The notes under the pieces: generated by a model | Seen by the model: the letters and a program-made list of their open reading frames with translations, nothing else | Told to the model about the DNA's origin: nothing | Database searches by the model: none | Shown here: positions 15,852 to 24,436 of the stretch, piece by piece | Layout: each line of letters starts with the position of its first letter | How positions within the stretch are numbered: the first letter of the stretch is position 1 | Assembly (NCBI RefSeq): GCF_021648885.1 | Contig: NZ_JAKJHZ010000006.1 | Coordinates: 124,001-188,000 of the forward strand | DNA length: 64,000 nt | Direction of reading: 5' to 3' | Source: Nocardioides potassii | GTDB lineage: Bacteria > Actinomycetota > Actinomycetes > Propionibacteriales > Nocardioidaceae | Program-made: the position numbers and the translations under genes

Positions 15852-18566
15852 TCAGGACTTCTTCGCGGCAGCCTTCTTGGTCGTCTTCTTGGCGGCGGTC
15901 TTCTTGGCCGTCGTCTTCTTCGCGGCGGCCTTCTTGGCGGGGGCCTTCTTCGCGCCCTTCTTGGCCGCCTTCTTCGCCGGGCCGCGCTCGCGGCGCTCGG
16001 CGAGCAGCTCGGCGGCGCGCTCGAGGGTGATCGACTCGACGGTGTCGTCCTTGCGGAGGGTGGCGTTGTACTCGCCGTCGGTGACGTACTCGCCGAAGCG
16101 GCCGGCCTTGACGATCACCGGCTGGCCCGAGACCGGGTCGTTGCCGAGCTCCTTGAGCGGCGGGGTGGCCGCGCCGCGGCCGCGCTGCTTGGGCTGGGCG
16201 TAGATCGCCTTGGCCTGGTCGAGGGTGATGTCGAAGATCTGGTCCTCGCTCGTGAGGCTCCGCGAGTCCGTGCCCTTCTTGAGGTACGGCCCGTAGCGCC
16301 CGTTCTGCGCGGTGATCTCCGTGCCGTCCTCGTCGGTGCCGACGATGCGCGGCAGGTCGAGCAGCTTGACCGCCTGCTCGAGGGTCACCGTGTCGAGGGT
16401 CATCGACTTGAAGAGCGAGCCGGTGCGCGGCTTGGCGCTCTTGGGCGCGTCCTCGGGCAGCAGCTCGGTGACGTAGGGGCCGAAGCGACCGTTCTTCGCG
16501 ACGATCTGGAGTCCGGTGTCGGGGTGGTTGCCGATCACCTGCTCCTCGCCGGCCGGGTTGGCCAGCAGCTCCTTCGCCTTGGCCACCGTGAGCTCGTCGG
16601 GCGGCAGGTCGTCAGGCACGTTGGCCCGCACCGGAGCACCCGACTCACCGCCGTCGCCCGGCCCCTCGACGTAGGGCCCGTAGCGGCCCACGCGCAGGTT
16701 GATGCCGTCCTCGGGCGAGCCGATCGGGAAGGTGGCCATCTCCTTGGCGTCGATGTCGCCGAGCTCGGTCACCAGCGTCTTGAGACCGACCACGTCGCCG
16801 GCGCCGTAGTAGAACTCGCCGAGCTCGGAGACCCGGTCGCGCCGACCGCCGGCGATGTCGTCGAGCACGTCCTCCATCGAGGCGGTGAACTCGTAGGACA
16901 CCTGCCGCGGGAAGTGCTCCTCCAGCAGCCGGATCACCGAGAACGCCAGCCAGGCCGGCACCAGCGCGGTGCCCTTCTTGTAGACGTAGCCGCGGTTGAG
17001 GATGGTGCCGATGATGGAGGCGTACGTCGACGGGCGGCCGATCTCGCGGTCCTCGAGCTCCTTGATGAGGGTCGCCTCGGTGTAGCGCGCGGGCGGCTTG
17101 GTCTCGTGGCCCTCCGGGGTGAGGGTCGCCGCGGACACCGCGGCACCCTGGGCGAGGTCGGGCAGCCGCGTCTCGGCGTCGTCCTTGCGCTTGGAGGAGT
17201 CGTCGATGTCCTCGACATACGCCTTGAGGAAGCCGTGGAAGGTGATCGTGCGCCCGCTCGCGCTGAAGACCGCGTCACGACCGTCGGACGCGGTGCCGCC
17301 GATGCGGATCGTCACGGAGTTTCCGACGGCGTCCTTCATCTGCGAGGCGACGGTGCGCATCCAGATCAGCTCGTAGAGGCGGAACTGCTCGCCCGACAGC
17401 CCGGTCTGGGCGGGCGTGCGGAAGGTGTCGCCGGCCGGGCGGATCGCCTCGTGCGCCTCCTGCGCGTTCTTGACCTTGGAGGCGTAGGTGCGCGGCGAGT
17501 CGGGCAGGTACTCGGCGCCGTACAGCTCACGCACCTGGTCGCGTGCCGCACCGACCGCGGCGTCCGAGAGCGTCGTGGAGTCGGTGCGCATGTAGGTGAT
17601 GAAGCCGTTCTCGTAGAGCCGCTGCGCGACCGACATCGTCACGCTGGCGCTCATCCCGAGCTTGCGGCTCGCCTCCTGCTGCAGCGTGGTCGTGCGGAAG
17701 GGGGCGTAGGGCGAGCGGCGGTAGGGCTTGGACTCGACCGAGCGGACGTCGTACGTCGTGTCGGCGAGGGCGGCGGCCAGCGCCTCGGCGTCGGCGCGCG
17801 AGAGGTGGACGCGCTCCCCCTTGCCCTTCAGCTCTCCGGCGTTGTCGAAGTCGGAGCCGCGCGCGACGCGGACGTCGTCGACGGAGTGGAGCTTGGCGGG
17901 GAACATCCGCGGGTCGTGGCCGCTGCCGGCGTCGAAGGTGGCGTCGATGTCCCAGTATGAGGCCAGCCGGAACTTCATCCGCTCGCGCTCGCGGTCGACC
18001 ACCAGCCGGGTGGCCACGGACTGCACGCGGCCCGCGGACAGGCCGGACATGACCTTCTTCCAGAGCACCGGGGAGACCTCGTAGCCGTAGAGGCGGTCGA
18101 GGATGCGTCGCGCCTCCTGGGCCTCGACGAGGTCGTCGTTGATGTCGCGGGGGTTTTCGACCGCGGCGAGGATCGCCGGCTTGGTGATCTCGTGGAAGAC
18201 CATCCGGTGGACCGGGACGCTCTTCGGCGGCTTGAGCTCGTCGAGGAGGTGCCAGGCGATGGCCTCGCCCTCGCGGTCCTCATCGGTGGCGAGGTAGAGA
18301 GCGTCGGCGTCCTTGACCAGCTTCTTCAGCTTGGCGATGTGGCTCTTCTTGTCACGCGGCACGACGTAGTAGGGCTCGAACCCGTTGTCGACGTCGACAG
18401 CGAGACGGCCCCACGGCTTGTCCTTGATCTTCGCCGGGGTGTCCGCCGCGTTGTTCGGCAGGTCGCGGATGTGCCCGATCGAGGACTCGACGACGTAGTC
18501 CTTGCCCAGGTAGCCGCCGATGGTGCGGGCCTTGGCCGGGGACTCGACGATGACGAGCTTTGCCAC
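15852..18566 (-). CDS. topA: DNA topoisomerase I (type IA)
   Basis: A 904-residue enzyme relaxing negative supercoils. The N-terminal Toprim domain has LVIVESPAKARTIGGYLG and ATDEDREGEAIAWHL (acidic triad about residues 95-99); the catalytic tyrosine is in GFITYMRTDSTTLS (about Tyr325). The C-terminal half carries four GRYGPY-type topoisomerase repeats (GRYGPYVE, GRFGPYVT, GRYGPYLK, GRFGEYVT) and ends in a Lys/Ala-rich basic tail of about 45 residues typical of actinobacterial TopA. The start is GTG 18566 (GTG-GCA-AAG), preceded by AGGGAG; the frame upstream of it is not coding. Confidence 0.97.
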   Translation of the reverse strand: MAKLVIVESPAKARTIGGYLGKDYVVESSIGHIRDLPNNAADTPAKIKDKPWGRLAVDVDNGFEPYYVVPRDKKSHIAKLKKLVKDADALYLATDEDREGEAIAWHLLDELKPPKSVPVHRMVFHEITKPAILAAVENPRDINDDLVEAQEARRILDRLYGYEVSPVLWKKVMSGLSAGRVQSVATRLVVDRERERMKFRLASYWDIDATFDAGSGHDPRMFPAKLHSVDDVRVARGSDFDNAGELKGKGERVHLSRADAEALAAALADTTYDVRSVESKPYRRSPYAPFRTTTLQQEASRKLGMSASVTMSVAQRLYENGFITYMRTDSTTLSDAAVGAARDQVRELYGAEYLPDSPRTYASKVKNAQEAHEAIRPAGDTFRTPAQTGLSGEQFRLYELIWMRTVASQMKDAVGNSVTIRIGGTASDGRDAVFSASGRTITFHGFLKAYVEDIDDSSKRKDDAETRLPDLAQGAAVSAATLTPEGHETKPPARYTEATLIKELEDREIGRPSTYASIIGTILNRGYVYKKGTALVPAWLAFSVIRLLEEHFPRQVSYEFTASMEDVLDDIAGGRRDRVSELGEFYYGAGDVVGLKTLVTELGDIDAKEMATFPIGSPEDGINLRVGRYGPYVEGPGDGGESGAPVRANVPDDLPPDELTVAKAKELLANPAGEEQVIGNHPDTGLQIVAKNGRFGPYVTELLPEDAPKSAKPRTGSLFKSMTLDTVTLEQAVKLLDLPRIVGTDEDGTEITAQNGRYGPYLKKGTDSRSLTSEDQIFDITLDQAKAIYAQPKQRGRGAATPPLKELGNDPVSGQPVIVKAGRFGEYVTDGEYNATLRKDDTVESITLERAAELLAERRERGPAKKAAKKGAKKAPAKKAAAKKTTAKKTAAKKTTKKAAAKKS

Positions 18567-18750
18567 TTCAGATTGCTCCCTCTTGATGCGCGCCGAGTGT
18601 TGCTCGGCGCGGCCACCGTAGCGCTCGATCCCCGTTTCGCCACTCCGCGCCGTCCACAGGGCCGGTCCAACCCGCGCCCAAGTGACACCCAAGAGGGCCC
18701 GTCGAGGGTGGTGCACACCACCAGACCGCTACCCCGAGAGAGGGCCGCTC

Positions 18751-19479
18751 ATGTCCACCACCGTCCAGCAGCAGAAGCAGGTCGACCTCCCCGGCCAGAC
18801 GTACGCCGCCGAGGGACCGCACGACCAGACCGGCATGTACGTCATGCACCACGCCTTCCGCCGCGACCTCGCCCGGTTCCGCTCCGCGGCCCGCAACACC
18901 CCGATCGGCGACGTCGCCACGTGGCGGTTGCTGGGCGAGCGCTACGGCCGCTTCGCCAGCACGCTGCACCACCACCACACGGTCGAGGACGACGTCTACT
19001 GGCCGGTCCTGCGCCGTGCCGCCGCCGAGCGAGGAGTGCCCGGCGACCTGGACGCCGTCTCCGACAACTCCGACGAGCACGCCGAGATGGACCCGTGCCT
19101 CGACCTGTGCGCCCGCGCCTTCGCCGAGATGGCCGAGCACCCGTGCGAGGACCACCGCAACGCCCTCGACCTCCGCCTGGCCGGCCTCGCCGAGCTGCTG
19201 CTCGGGCACATGTCGCACGAGGAGCACGAGATCCTCCCCCTCGTGCAGCGGGTGCTCACCCACGAGGAGTTCATGGACGTCGAGAAGACGATCGGCAAGT
19301 CCTACAACGGCAAGGACATCCCCTTCATCGTCGCCTGGGCCATGCACGGCCTGCCGCCCGCCGACCGTGACCGGATGTTCGCGCTCGCCGGTGCGCCGTA
19401 CCGCGTCCTCCACGCCCTCTTCCGTCGCGGGTTCGAGCGACGCGAGGCCCGCACGTTCCGCTACGCCGACCAGCCCTGA
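18751..19479 (+). CDS. Hemerythrin-domain protein
   Basis: A 242-residue four-helix-bundle protein with a hemerythrin/HHE-like metal site. Candidate iron ligands are MHHAFRRDL, the HHHHTVEDDVYW segment, NSDEHAEMD and HMSHEEHEILP. Such proteins sense or handle O2, NO or iron; the exact role is unknown. ATG 18751 follows a GAGAGAGGG purine tract. It is divergent from topA and followed after 56 bp by the BTAD regulator gene. Cytoplasmic, no signal peptide. Confidence 0.88.
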   Translation: MSTTVQQQKQVDLPGQTYAAEGPHDQTGMYVMHHAFRRDLARFRSAARNTPIGDVATWRLLGERYGRFASTLHHHHTVEDDVYWPVLRRAAAERGVPGDLDAVSDNSDEHAEMDPCLDLCARAFAEMAEHPCEDHRNALDLRLAGLAELLLGHMSHEEHEILPLVQRVLTHEEFMDVEKTIGKSYNGKDIPFIVAWAMHGLPPADRDRMFALAGAPYRVLHALFRRGFERREARTFRYADQP

Positions 19480-19535
19480 CGACCGCCGGTCCAGACAGCG
19501 CGCGAGGAGGTCCTCGCTGACCTAGGCTGGCCGCC

Positions 19536-22500
19536 GTGCGGGTGCGGGTGCTGGGCGCGAGCCGGGTGGACGGGGACGACGGCCCGGTCGAGCTCGGCGC
19601 GCGCAAGCCCCGCACGATCCTCGCCGCCCTCGCGCTGCGCCTCGACACCGACGTCACCGCCGACGCCCTCGTCGACCTCGTCTGGGGCGACGACGCGCCC
19701 CGCGGCGCCTACGGCACGCTGCACTCCTACATCTCCGGTCTCCGCCGCACCCTCGAGCCCGGGCTCGCGCCGCGGGAGAAGCCGACCGTGCTGCTCACGG
19801 CCGACGCGGGCTACCGCCTGCACCTCCCGCGTGCGGAGGTGGACGCGACCTGGTTCGCGGACGAGGTACGGCGATCGCAGCGCGCCCTCGCCCCGCTGGC
19901 CTCCCAGCTCTCGACCGGTCCCGCGGCGGACTGGCCCGACGCGGCCACGGTCGCCGAGCACGTCGAGCGGCTCGAGACGGCTCTCGGGACCTGGCGGGGG
20001 GCGGCCTACGCCGACCTGCTCGACCACCCCGACGTCCTGGCCGAGCGAACCGCTCTCGAGCAGCTGCGGTCCGGGGCGGAGGACGACCGCGCGCTCGGGC
20101 TCCTCGCCCTCGGCGAGCACGCCACGGCGGTCGCCGCCACCGAGCAGGCCGCCGCCCGGGACCCGCTGCGCGAGCGCACCCGCGCCCTCCACGCGCTGGC
20201 ACTCGCCCGGTCGGGCCGCCAGGCCGACGCGCTCGCCGCGCTGCGCGACGTCCGCTCCCTCCTCGCCGACGAGCTCGGGCTGGACCCGGGGCAGGAGCTC
20301 CGCGACCTCGAGCAGGCGCTGCTGCGCCAGGACCAGGGACCGCTGCAGTGGCTGCGACGCACCGTCGCCCCCGCAGCCCCCGTCGCTGCACCGGCCCCCA
20401 CAGGTCCCGAGCCCGCGCCCGGTCGGACCACCTCGACCGTGGGCCGTGACCGCGAGCGCGCCGCGCTCGAGCGCCTGCTGGACGACGCGGCGGCCGGGAC
20501 GCCGGGCTTCGGCGTGCTCGTCGGCGAGGCCGGCATCGGCAAGTCCCGGCTGCTCGACGACCTCGTGGCCACCGCGCGCGAACGGGGCTTCTGCGTCGCG
20601 GTCGGTCGCTGCTCGTCCGACGACGGGGCGCCGGCGCTCTGGCCCTGGCAAGCCCTCCTCGCCGGGCTGGCCCGCGACGGCGAGGAGCCGGTCGACGTAC
20701 GCCTCCTGCAGCAGCAGCTCGACGACGCCGAGACGGTGCAGGGCCGGGCCTTCTCCACGTGGGCGCTGCTGGGCGACACCGTGCGCGCCCGCGCGCAGCA
20801 CGATCCCGTCCTGCTGGTGGTCGAGGACCTGCACTGGGCCGACACCCCCACGCTCCGCGCCCTGTCGGCGCTGGCCGAGGCCGCCGCGCCCGGCCAGCGG
20901 ATCGCCCTGGCCGTCAGCCGACGTCCGTGGCCCGCCCCGTCCGGAGCACTGGGTGAGCTGCTCGAGCTGCTGGCCCGGCGCCACGCACCCCAGCTGGAGC
21001 TCGGCGGGCTCGAGCCGGCCGAGGCGCGCGACCTCGTCGCCGGCGTGACCGGCACCGACCCCGGGGACGACGTCGTCGACCGTTGGCACGCACGGAGCGG
21101 GGGCAACCCCTTCTTCCTCGTCGAGCTGGCCCGGCTCGGCGGGGACGGCCAGGACCTGCCGACGTCCGTGCGCCAGGTCCTGCTCCGACGGCTCGAGACC
21201 GTGCCGGACGAGACGCGCGACCTGCTGCTCCTCGCCGCCGTGCTCGGCCGCGAGTTCTCCCTCGACGTCCTCGCCGCGATCGCGGGGAAGGACCCGGAGG
21301 CCACCGACCTCGCGCTGGCAGCAGCACGCGCCGCGGGCATCGTCCGCGACCTCGAGGCCGGCGTGCTCGCCTTCGACCACGCCCTGACGCGCGACGCCGT
21401 GGCCGGATCGGTCCCCCCGACCCGCCTCGCCCGCCTCCACGCGCAGGTGGCGCACGCCATCGACGCCGACGAGCAGGTCGCCGCGCTGGTGCACCCCCGC
21501 GAGCGCGTCGCCGAGCTCGCCCGGCACTGGCTGGCAGCCGGTCCCACCCACACCGGCCGCGCGTGGCGCGCGGCCGCAGCAGCGGCCGACCAGGCGCGGT
21601 CGGACGCCGACCACCCCGGTGCCGTCGCGCTGCTCACCGCCGCCGTCGAGGCCCACCGGCGCGACCCGGCTGGCCGCCGGGAGGAGCTCTTCGACCTCCT
21701 GCTGCGGCGCGCACGCGACGCCCAGCTCGGGGCGGACTGGCACGTGGTCGTCGACTGCGTCGTCGAGGCGATCGCGCTCGGCCGCACCGAGGGCGACCCC
21801 TTCCTCGTCGCCCGAGCCGCCTCCGAGCTGACCCGGCACAGCGTCTGGTCGGTCCACGAGTACGGCGAGGTCTTCCCCGACGTCATCGACGACCTGCGCT
21901 GGGCGCTGGCCCACGTCGACCCGAGCGACGCACCGGCCCGCGCGGTCCTCATGCTGGTGCTGGCCCTCGAGCTCTACTACGACCCGACCGGGCAGGCGGA
22001 GGCCGAGGCGCTGGTCGACGAGGGCCTCCGCATCGCCCGCGGCACCGACGATCCCGTCGTCGCGTGGTGGGCGGCCAACACCGCGTGGCTCGCGCTCTGG
22101 CGCCCGGTCCACGCCGAGCGGCGTCGCGAGCTCGCGCTCGAGTCCCTGGCCGCCGCGGACCGCACCGAGGCCGGGCCCGGTCGCGACGACCGGCGGGCGG
22201 TCTCGCTGACGATGCTGGCGGGCATCCTGCTCGAGCTCGGCGACGTGGCCGGGTACGACGTCCGGGCGCGCGAGGCGGAGGCGGTCGCGCGGCGCCGGAG
22301 GCTGATCTACATCGACGTCGCGCTCGGCCTGGTCGAGGTCACGCTCGCCGCCATGCGCGAGCAGCCCGAGCGGGCGACCCTGTACGGCGAGAAGGTGCTG
22401 CGGGGCAGTGCCTACGCCGCCATCCCCGGGCGGGAGATGCACGGCTTCGGCGTGCTGACCGGACAGCTCACCTGGACCCCCGGCATCTCCCAGCTGCTCG

Positions 22501-22949
22501 ACCCGATGTGGCAGGCCACCGGAGGCGGCCAGGACGAGATGACCCGCGGCGGCGTGCTCACCGTCGCGGCCCGCTCGGGACGCGTCGACCTCCTGCGCGA
22601 CGCCGACGAGCGGCTGCACCTCGCCGAGGCCTACGCCGGGTGGACCCCGAACTGGACCGCCGGCCCGCTGTTCGCTGGGCTCGCGGAGACGGCCGCAGCA
22701 CTGGACGACGTCACGCTGGCGCGCACGGCCGCCGCCGGCCTCGAGCCGATGGCCGGTCGACTGGCGATCTACGGCATCTCGGTGTGCATGGGACCGATCG
22801 ACGCCTACCTCGCCCTCGCCCTCGCGGTGCAGGGCGACACGGCCCGCGCGACGGTCGTCGCGGACCGTGCCGCAGCCCAGGCCGTCGAGTGGGACCTGCC
22901 GGCCGTCACCCGGTGGCTGGCGGGCCACCGCGAGGCGCGGGGCTTCTGA
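19536..22949 (+). CDS. BTAD/AfsR-like transcriptional regulator with AAA ATPase domain
   Basis: A 1137-residue multidomain regulator. Residues about 1-95 form an OmpR-type winged helix (KPRTILAALALRLDTDVTAD, LHSYISGLRRTLEP); about 100-270 is the bacterial transcriptional activation domain (RALHALALARSGRQADALAA); about 300-480 is an AAA module with Walker A VGEAGIGKSRLLDD and Walker B LLVVEDLHWAD; the rest is helical repeat. No C-terminal LuxR helix-turn-helix is present, so DNA binding should rest on the N-terminus. GTG 19536 lies 7 nt after TAGGCT, so probably leaderless. SARP-type proteins often control secondary metabolism, but no such cluster adjoins it here. Confidence 0.9.
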   Translation: MRVRVLGASRVDGDDGPVELGARKPRTILAALALRLDTDVTADALVDLVWGDDAPRGAYGTLHSYISGLRRTLEPGLAPREKPTVLLTADAGYRLHLPRAEVDATWFADEVRRSQRALAPLASQLSTGPAADWPDAATVAEHVERLETALGTWRGAAYADLLDHPDVLAERTALEQLRSGAEDDRALGLLALGEHATAVAATEQAAARDPLRERTRALHALALARSGRQADALAALRDVRSLLADELGLDPGQELRDLEQALLRQDQGPLQWLRRTVAPAAPVAAPAPTGPEPAPGRTTSTVGRDRERAALERLLDDAAAGTPGFGVLVGEAGIGKSRLLDDLVATARERGFCVAVGRCSSDDGAPALWPWQALLAGLARDGEEPVDVRLLQQQLDDAETVQGRAFSTWALLGDTVRARAQHDPVLLVVEDLHWADTPTLRALSALAEAAAPGQRIALAVSRRPWPAPSGALGELLELLARRHAPQLELGGLEPAEARDLVAGVTGTDPGDDVVDRWHARSGGNPFFLVELARLGGDGQDLPTSVRQVLLRRLETVPDETRDLLLLAAVLGREFSLDVLAAIAGKDPEATDLALAAARAAGIVRDLEAGVLAFDHALTRDAVAGSVPPTRLARLHAQVAHAIDADEQVAALVHPRERVAELARHWLAAGPTHTGRAWRAAAAAADQARSDADHPGAVALLTAAVEAHRRDPAGRREELFDLLLRRARDAQLGADWHVVVDCVVEAIALGRTEGDPFLVARAASELTRHSVWSVHEYGEVFPDVIDDLRWALAHVDPSDAPARAVLMLVLALELYYDPTGQAEAEALVDEGLRIARGTDDPVVAWWAANTAWLALWRPVHAERRRELALESLAAADRTEAGPGRDDRRAVSLTMLAGILLELGDVAGYDVRAREAEAVARRRRLIYIDVALGLVEVTLAAMREQPERATLYGEKVLRGSAYAAIPGREMHGFGVLTGQLTWTPGISQLLDPMWQATGGGQDEMTRGGVLTVAARSGRVDLLRDADERLHLAEAYAGWTPNWTAGPLFAGLAETAAALDDVTLARTAAAGLEPMAGRLAIYGISVCMGPIDAYLALALAVQGDTARATVVADRAAAQAVEWDLPAVTRWLAGHREARGF

Positions 22950-22955
22950 GGGCGG

Positions 22956-23297
22956 CTACGCGTCCGTCGGCTTGAGCGGGTCGTGGCCGAACGACATCAG
23001 CAGGTGCCGCACGTCGTCGTCGTACGCCTCGGGCTCGGGCTCGTCGCCGCGGATCGTGCGCACCTGGTCGACGACGAGCGCCATGGTGTCCGCGTCGTCG
23101 GGGGTGACGTCGGTGCGGCGCTTGCCGAGGATCGCGACGACCTGCTGGGTGACCTCGAGGTCGGGGGTCGTCGCCAGAGTCGCGGTGTCCTCCCCCGACG
23201 ACTGGGTGAGCATCCAGTCGGTCAGCTCGCGGGAGGTCATGGTGACGACGGCGTGGAACTCGTCCCACAGCTCGTCGGTGATCACGGAGTCAGCCAT
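22956..23297 (-). CDS. DUF3140 family protein
   Basis: A 113-residue acidic actinobacterial protein matching the DUF3140 pattern: ELWDEFHAVVTMTSRELTDW at the N-terminus, a DLEVTQQVVAILGKRRTD middle, and DDDVRHLLMSFGHDPLKP at the end. Function unknown. The start is ATG 23297; an in-frame upstream codon at 23330 would place the start inside the hairpin at 23310-23344 and is rejected. It is convergent with the BTAD gene (6 nt between stops). Confidence 0.85.
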   Translation of the reverse strand: MADSVITDELWDEFHAVVTMTSRELTDWMLTQSSGEDTATLATTPDLEVTQQVVAILGKRRTDVTPDDADTMALVVDQVRTIRGDEPEPEAYDDDVRHLLMSFGHDPLKPTDA

Positions 23298-23309
23298 GCG
23301 CGGGCAGTA

Positions 23310-23344
23310 CCCACTGCGGTGCGGTCTCACCGCACCGCAGTGGG
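23310..23344. terminator. Perfect 16-bp stem-loop
   Basis: CCCACTGCGGTGCGGT pairs base for base with ACCGCACCGCAGTGGG across a CTC triloop. It lies 39 nt downstream of the sugar-isomerase stop (minus strand) and ends 13 nt before the DUF3140 start, so it most likely terminates the isomerase transcript; DUF3140 would need a promoter inside or around it. Confidence 0.75.
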
Positions 23345-23382
23345 TCCGTGATCGCCCGGTCAGTGCTGCGACCGGGCATCGA

Positions 23383-24387
23383 TCAGAAGTGCAGCCCCTG
23401 GAGGTAGCGGAACCCGGTGTTGGCCGTGGCCGCCGGCGTGAAGTCCGGGGTGTCGTTCTCGACGATGTACTCCTCGACCTGGTGGGCCTTGAAGATGGCC
23501 GGGAAGTCGATCACGCCGAGGCCGAGGTCGGCCATGTCGCCGGGCGTCTGCTTGTAGAGCGCCGCGGCGTCGGCACCGTGGCGGTCCTTGACGTGGTACT
23601 GGCGGACCTCCTGCGGCGCCGTCCGGACGACCTCGTTGGCGAAGGCCAGCGGGTCGGCCGCGCCGGTGTTCACGCCACCGGTGTAGGCCCAGTAGAGGTC
23701 GACCTCGAGGTGCACCAGCGTGGGGTCGAGCCCCTCGGTGAGCACCTCCCACGGGGTCAGGCCCCCACCCAGGTCGATCGTGAACTCGTGGGCGTGGTTG
23801 TGGTAGCCGTAGCGCAGCCCGCGCTTGCGTGCCGCCGCCGCCTCGGTGTTCATCTGCTCGACCCACAGCTGCCAGTCGCTCAGCTTGTCGGAGTTGAGGT
23901 AGGGCACGACGAGGTACTTCTGCCGGAAGGTGTTGGCGTCGTCGAGCTTCTTCTGCAGCGCGGCCGCGTCGGCGCTGATGCCGTCGTGGCTCGAGGAGGC
24001 CCAGATGCCGCGACTGTCGAGCTCGGCCTTCAGCTTGGCCGCCGTGTCGAGGCCGGCCGCCGGGTAGAGGCCGGCCCGCTCGACGCGGGAGTAGCCGTAC
24101 TTCGCGAGCTGGTCGAGCTGCTGCAGGACGCTGTCGCGCGTGGTCATGGCTGCGCGCAACGTGTAGAGCTGGATGCTGATCAGCTCCTCGGCCACCTCGC
24201 GACCCTTGGGACCCTGGGGTCCGTGGCCGCGGCCCCGGCCGGGGTGGGCGGCGGCCGGACCGGCCGTCCCCAGGGCCGCGAGGCCCGCCGCGCCGGCGGC
24301 GGCGCCGGCGATCAGGCCGCGCCGGCTGGCGCCCTTCTTCTCCATCGACTCCCGCAGCGCGGCGTCGCCGTCATGTCCGAAACACAT
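23383..24387 (-). CDS. Tat-exported sugar phosphate isomerase/epimerase-like TIM-barrel protein
   Basis: A 334-residue xylose-isomerase/AP-endonuclease-2-type TIM barrel. The N-terminus has a twin-arginine signal (SRRGLIAGAAAGAAGLAAL ending near PAAAHPG), so it should act outside the membrane. Metal-site candidates are in SSSHDGIS, GYHNHAHEF, VHLEVDLYWA and YHVKDRHG. It follows the sugar dehydrogenase gene by 49 nt and is probably co-transcribed. Related exported isomerase-like proteins occur next to ThuA/dehydrogenase genes acting on keto-sugars; a role in modifying an external sugar is inference. ATG 24387; a second ATG 14 codons in (MEKKGASRRG) is a shorter alternative. Confidence 0.85.
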   Translation of the reverse strand: MCFGHDGDAALRESMEKKGASRRGLIAGAAAGAAGLAALGTAGPAAAHPGRGRGHGPQGPKGREVAEELISIQLYTLRAAMTTRDSVLQQLDQLAKYGYSRVERAGLYPAAGLDTAAKLKAELDSRGIWASSSHDGISADAAALQKKLDDANTFRQKYLVVPYLNSDKLSDWQLWVEQMNTEAAAARKRGLRYGYHNHAHEFTIDLGGGLTPWEVLTEGLDPTLVHLEVDLYWAYTGGVNTGAADPLAFANEVVRTAPQEVRQYHVKDRHGADAAALYKQTPGDMADLGLGVIDFPAIFKAHQVEEYIVENDTPDFTPAATANTGFRYLQGLHF

Positions 24388-24436
24388 GTGGTGCCTCTCT
24401 TCCTGGGCTTTCTCGGGGGGTTTCTCGGGTGTTCTG

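Noticed and set aside
15877..16010. The AAG/GCC-rich 3' end of topA as a tandem repeat element
   Set aside because: It encodes the normal Lys/Ala-rich tail of actinobacterial topoisomerase I.
19461..22928. A 1155-codon open frame on the minus strand opposite the BTAD regulator
   Set aside because: Its composition (runs of Gly, Arg, Val, Glu, Gln) has no domain and simply mirrors the high-GC third-position bias of the plus-strand gene.
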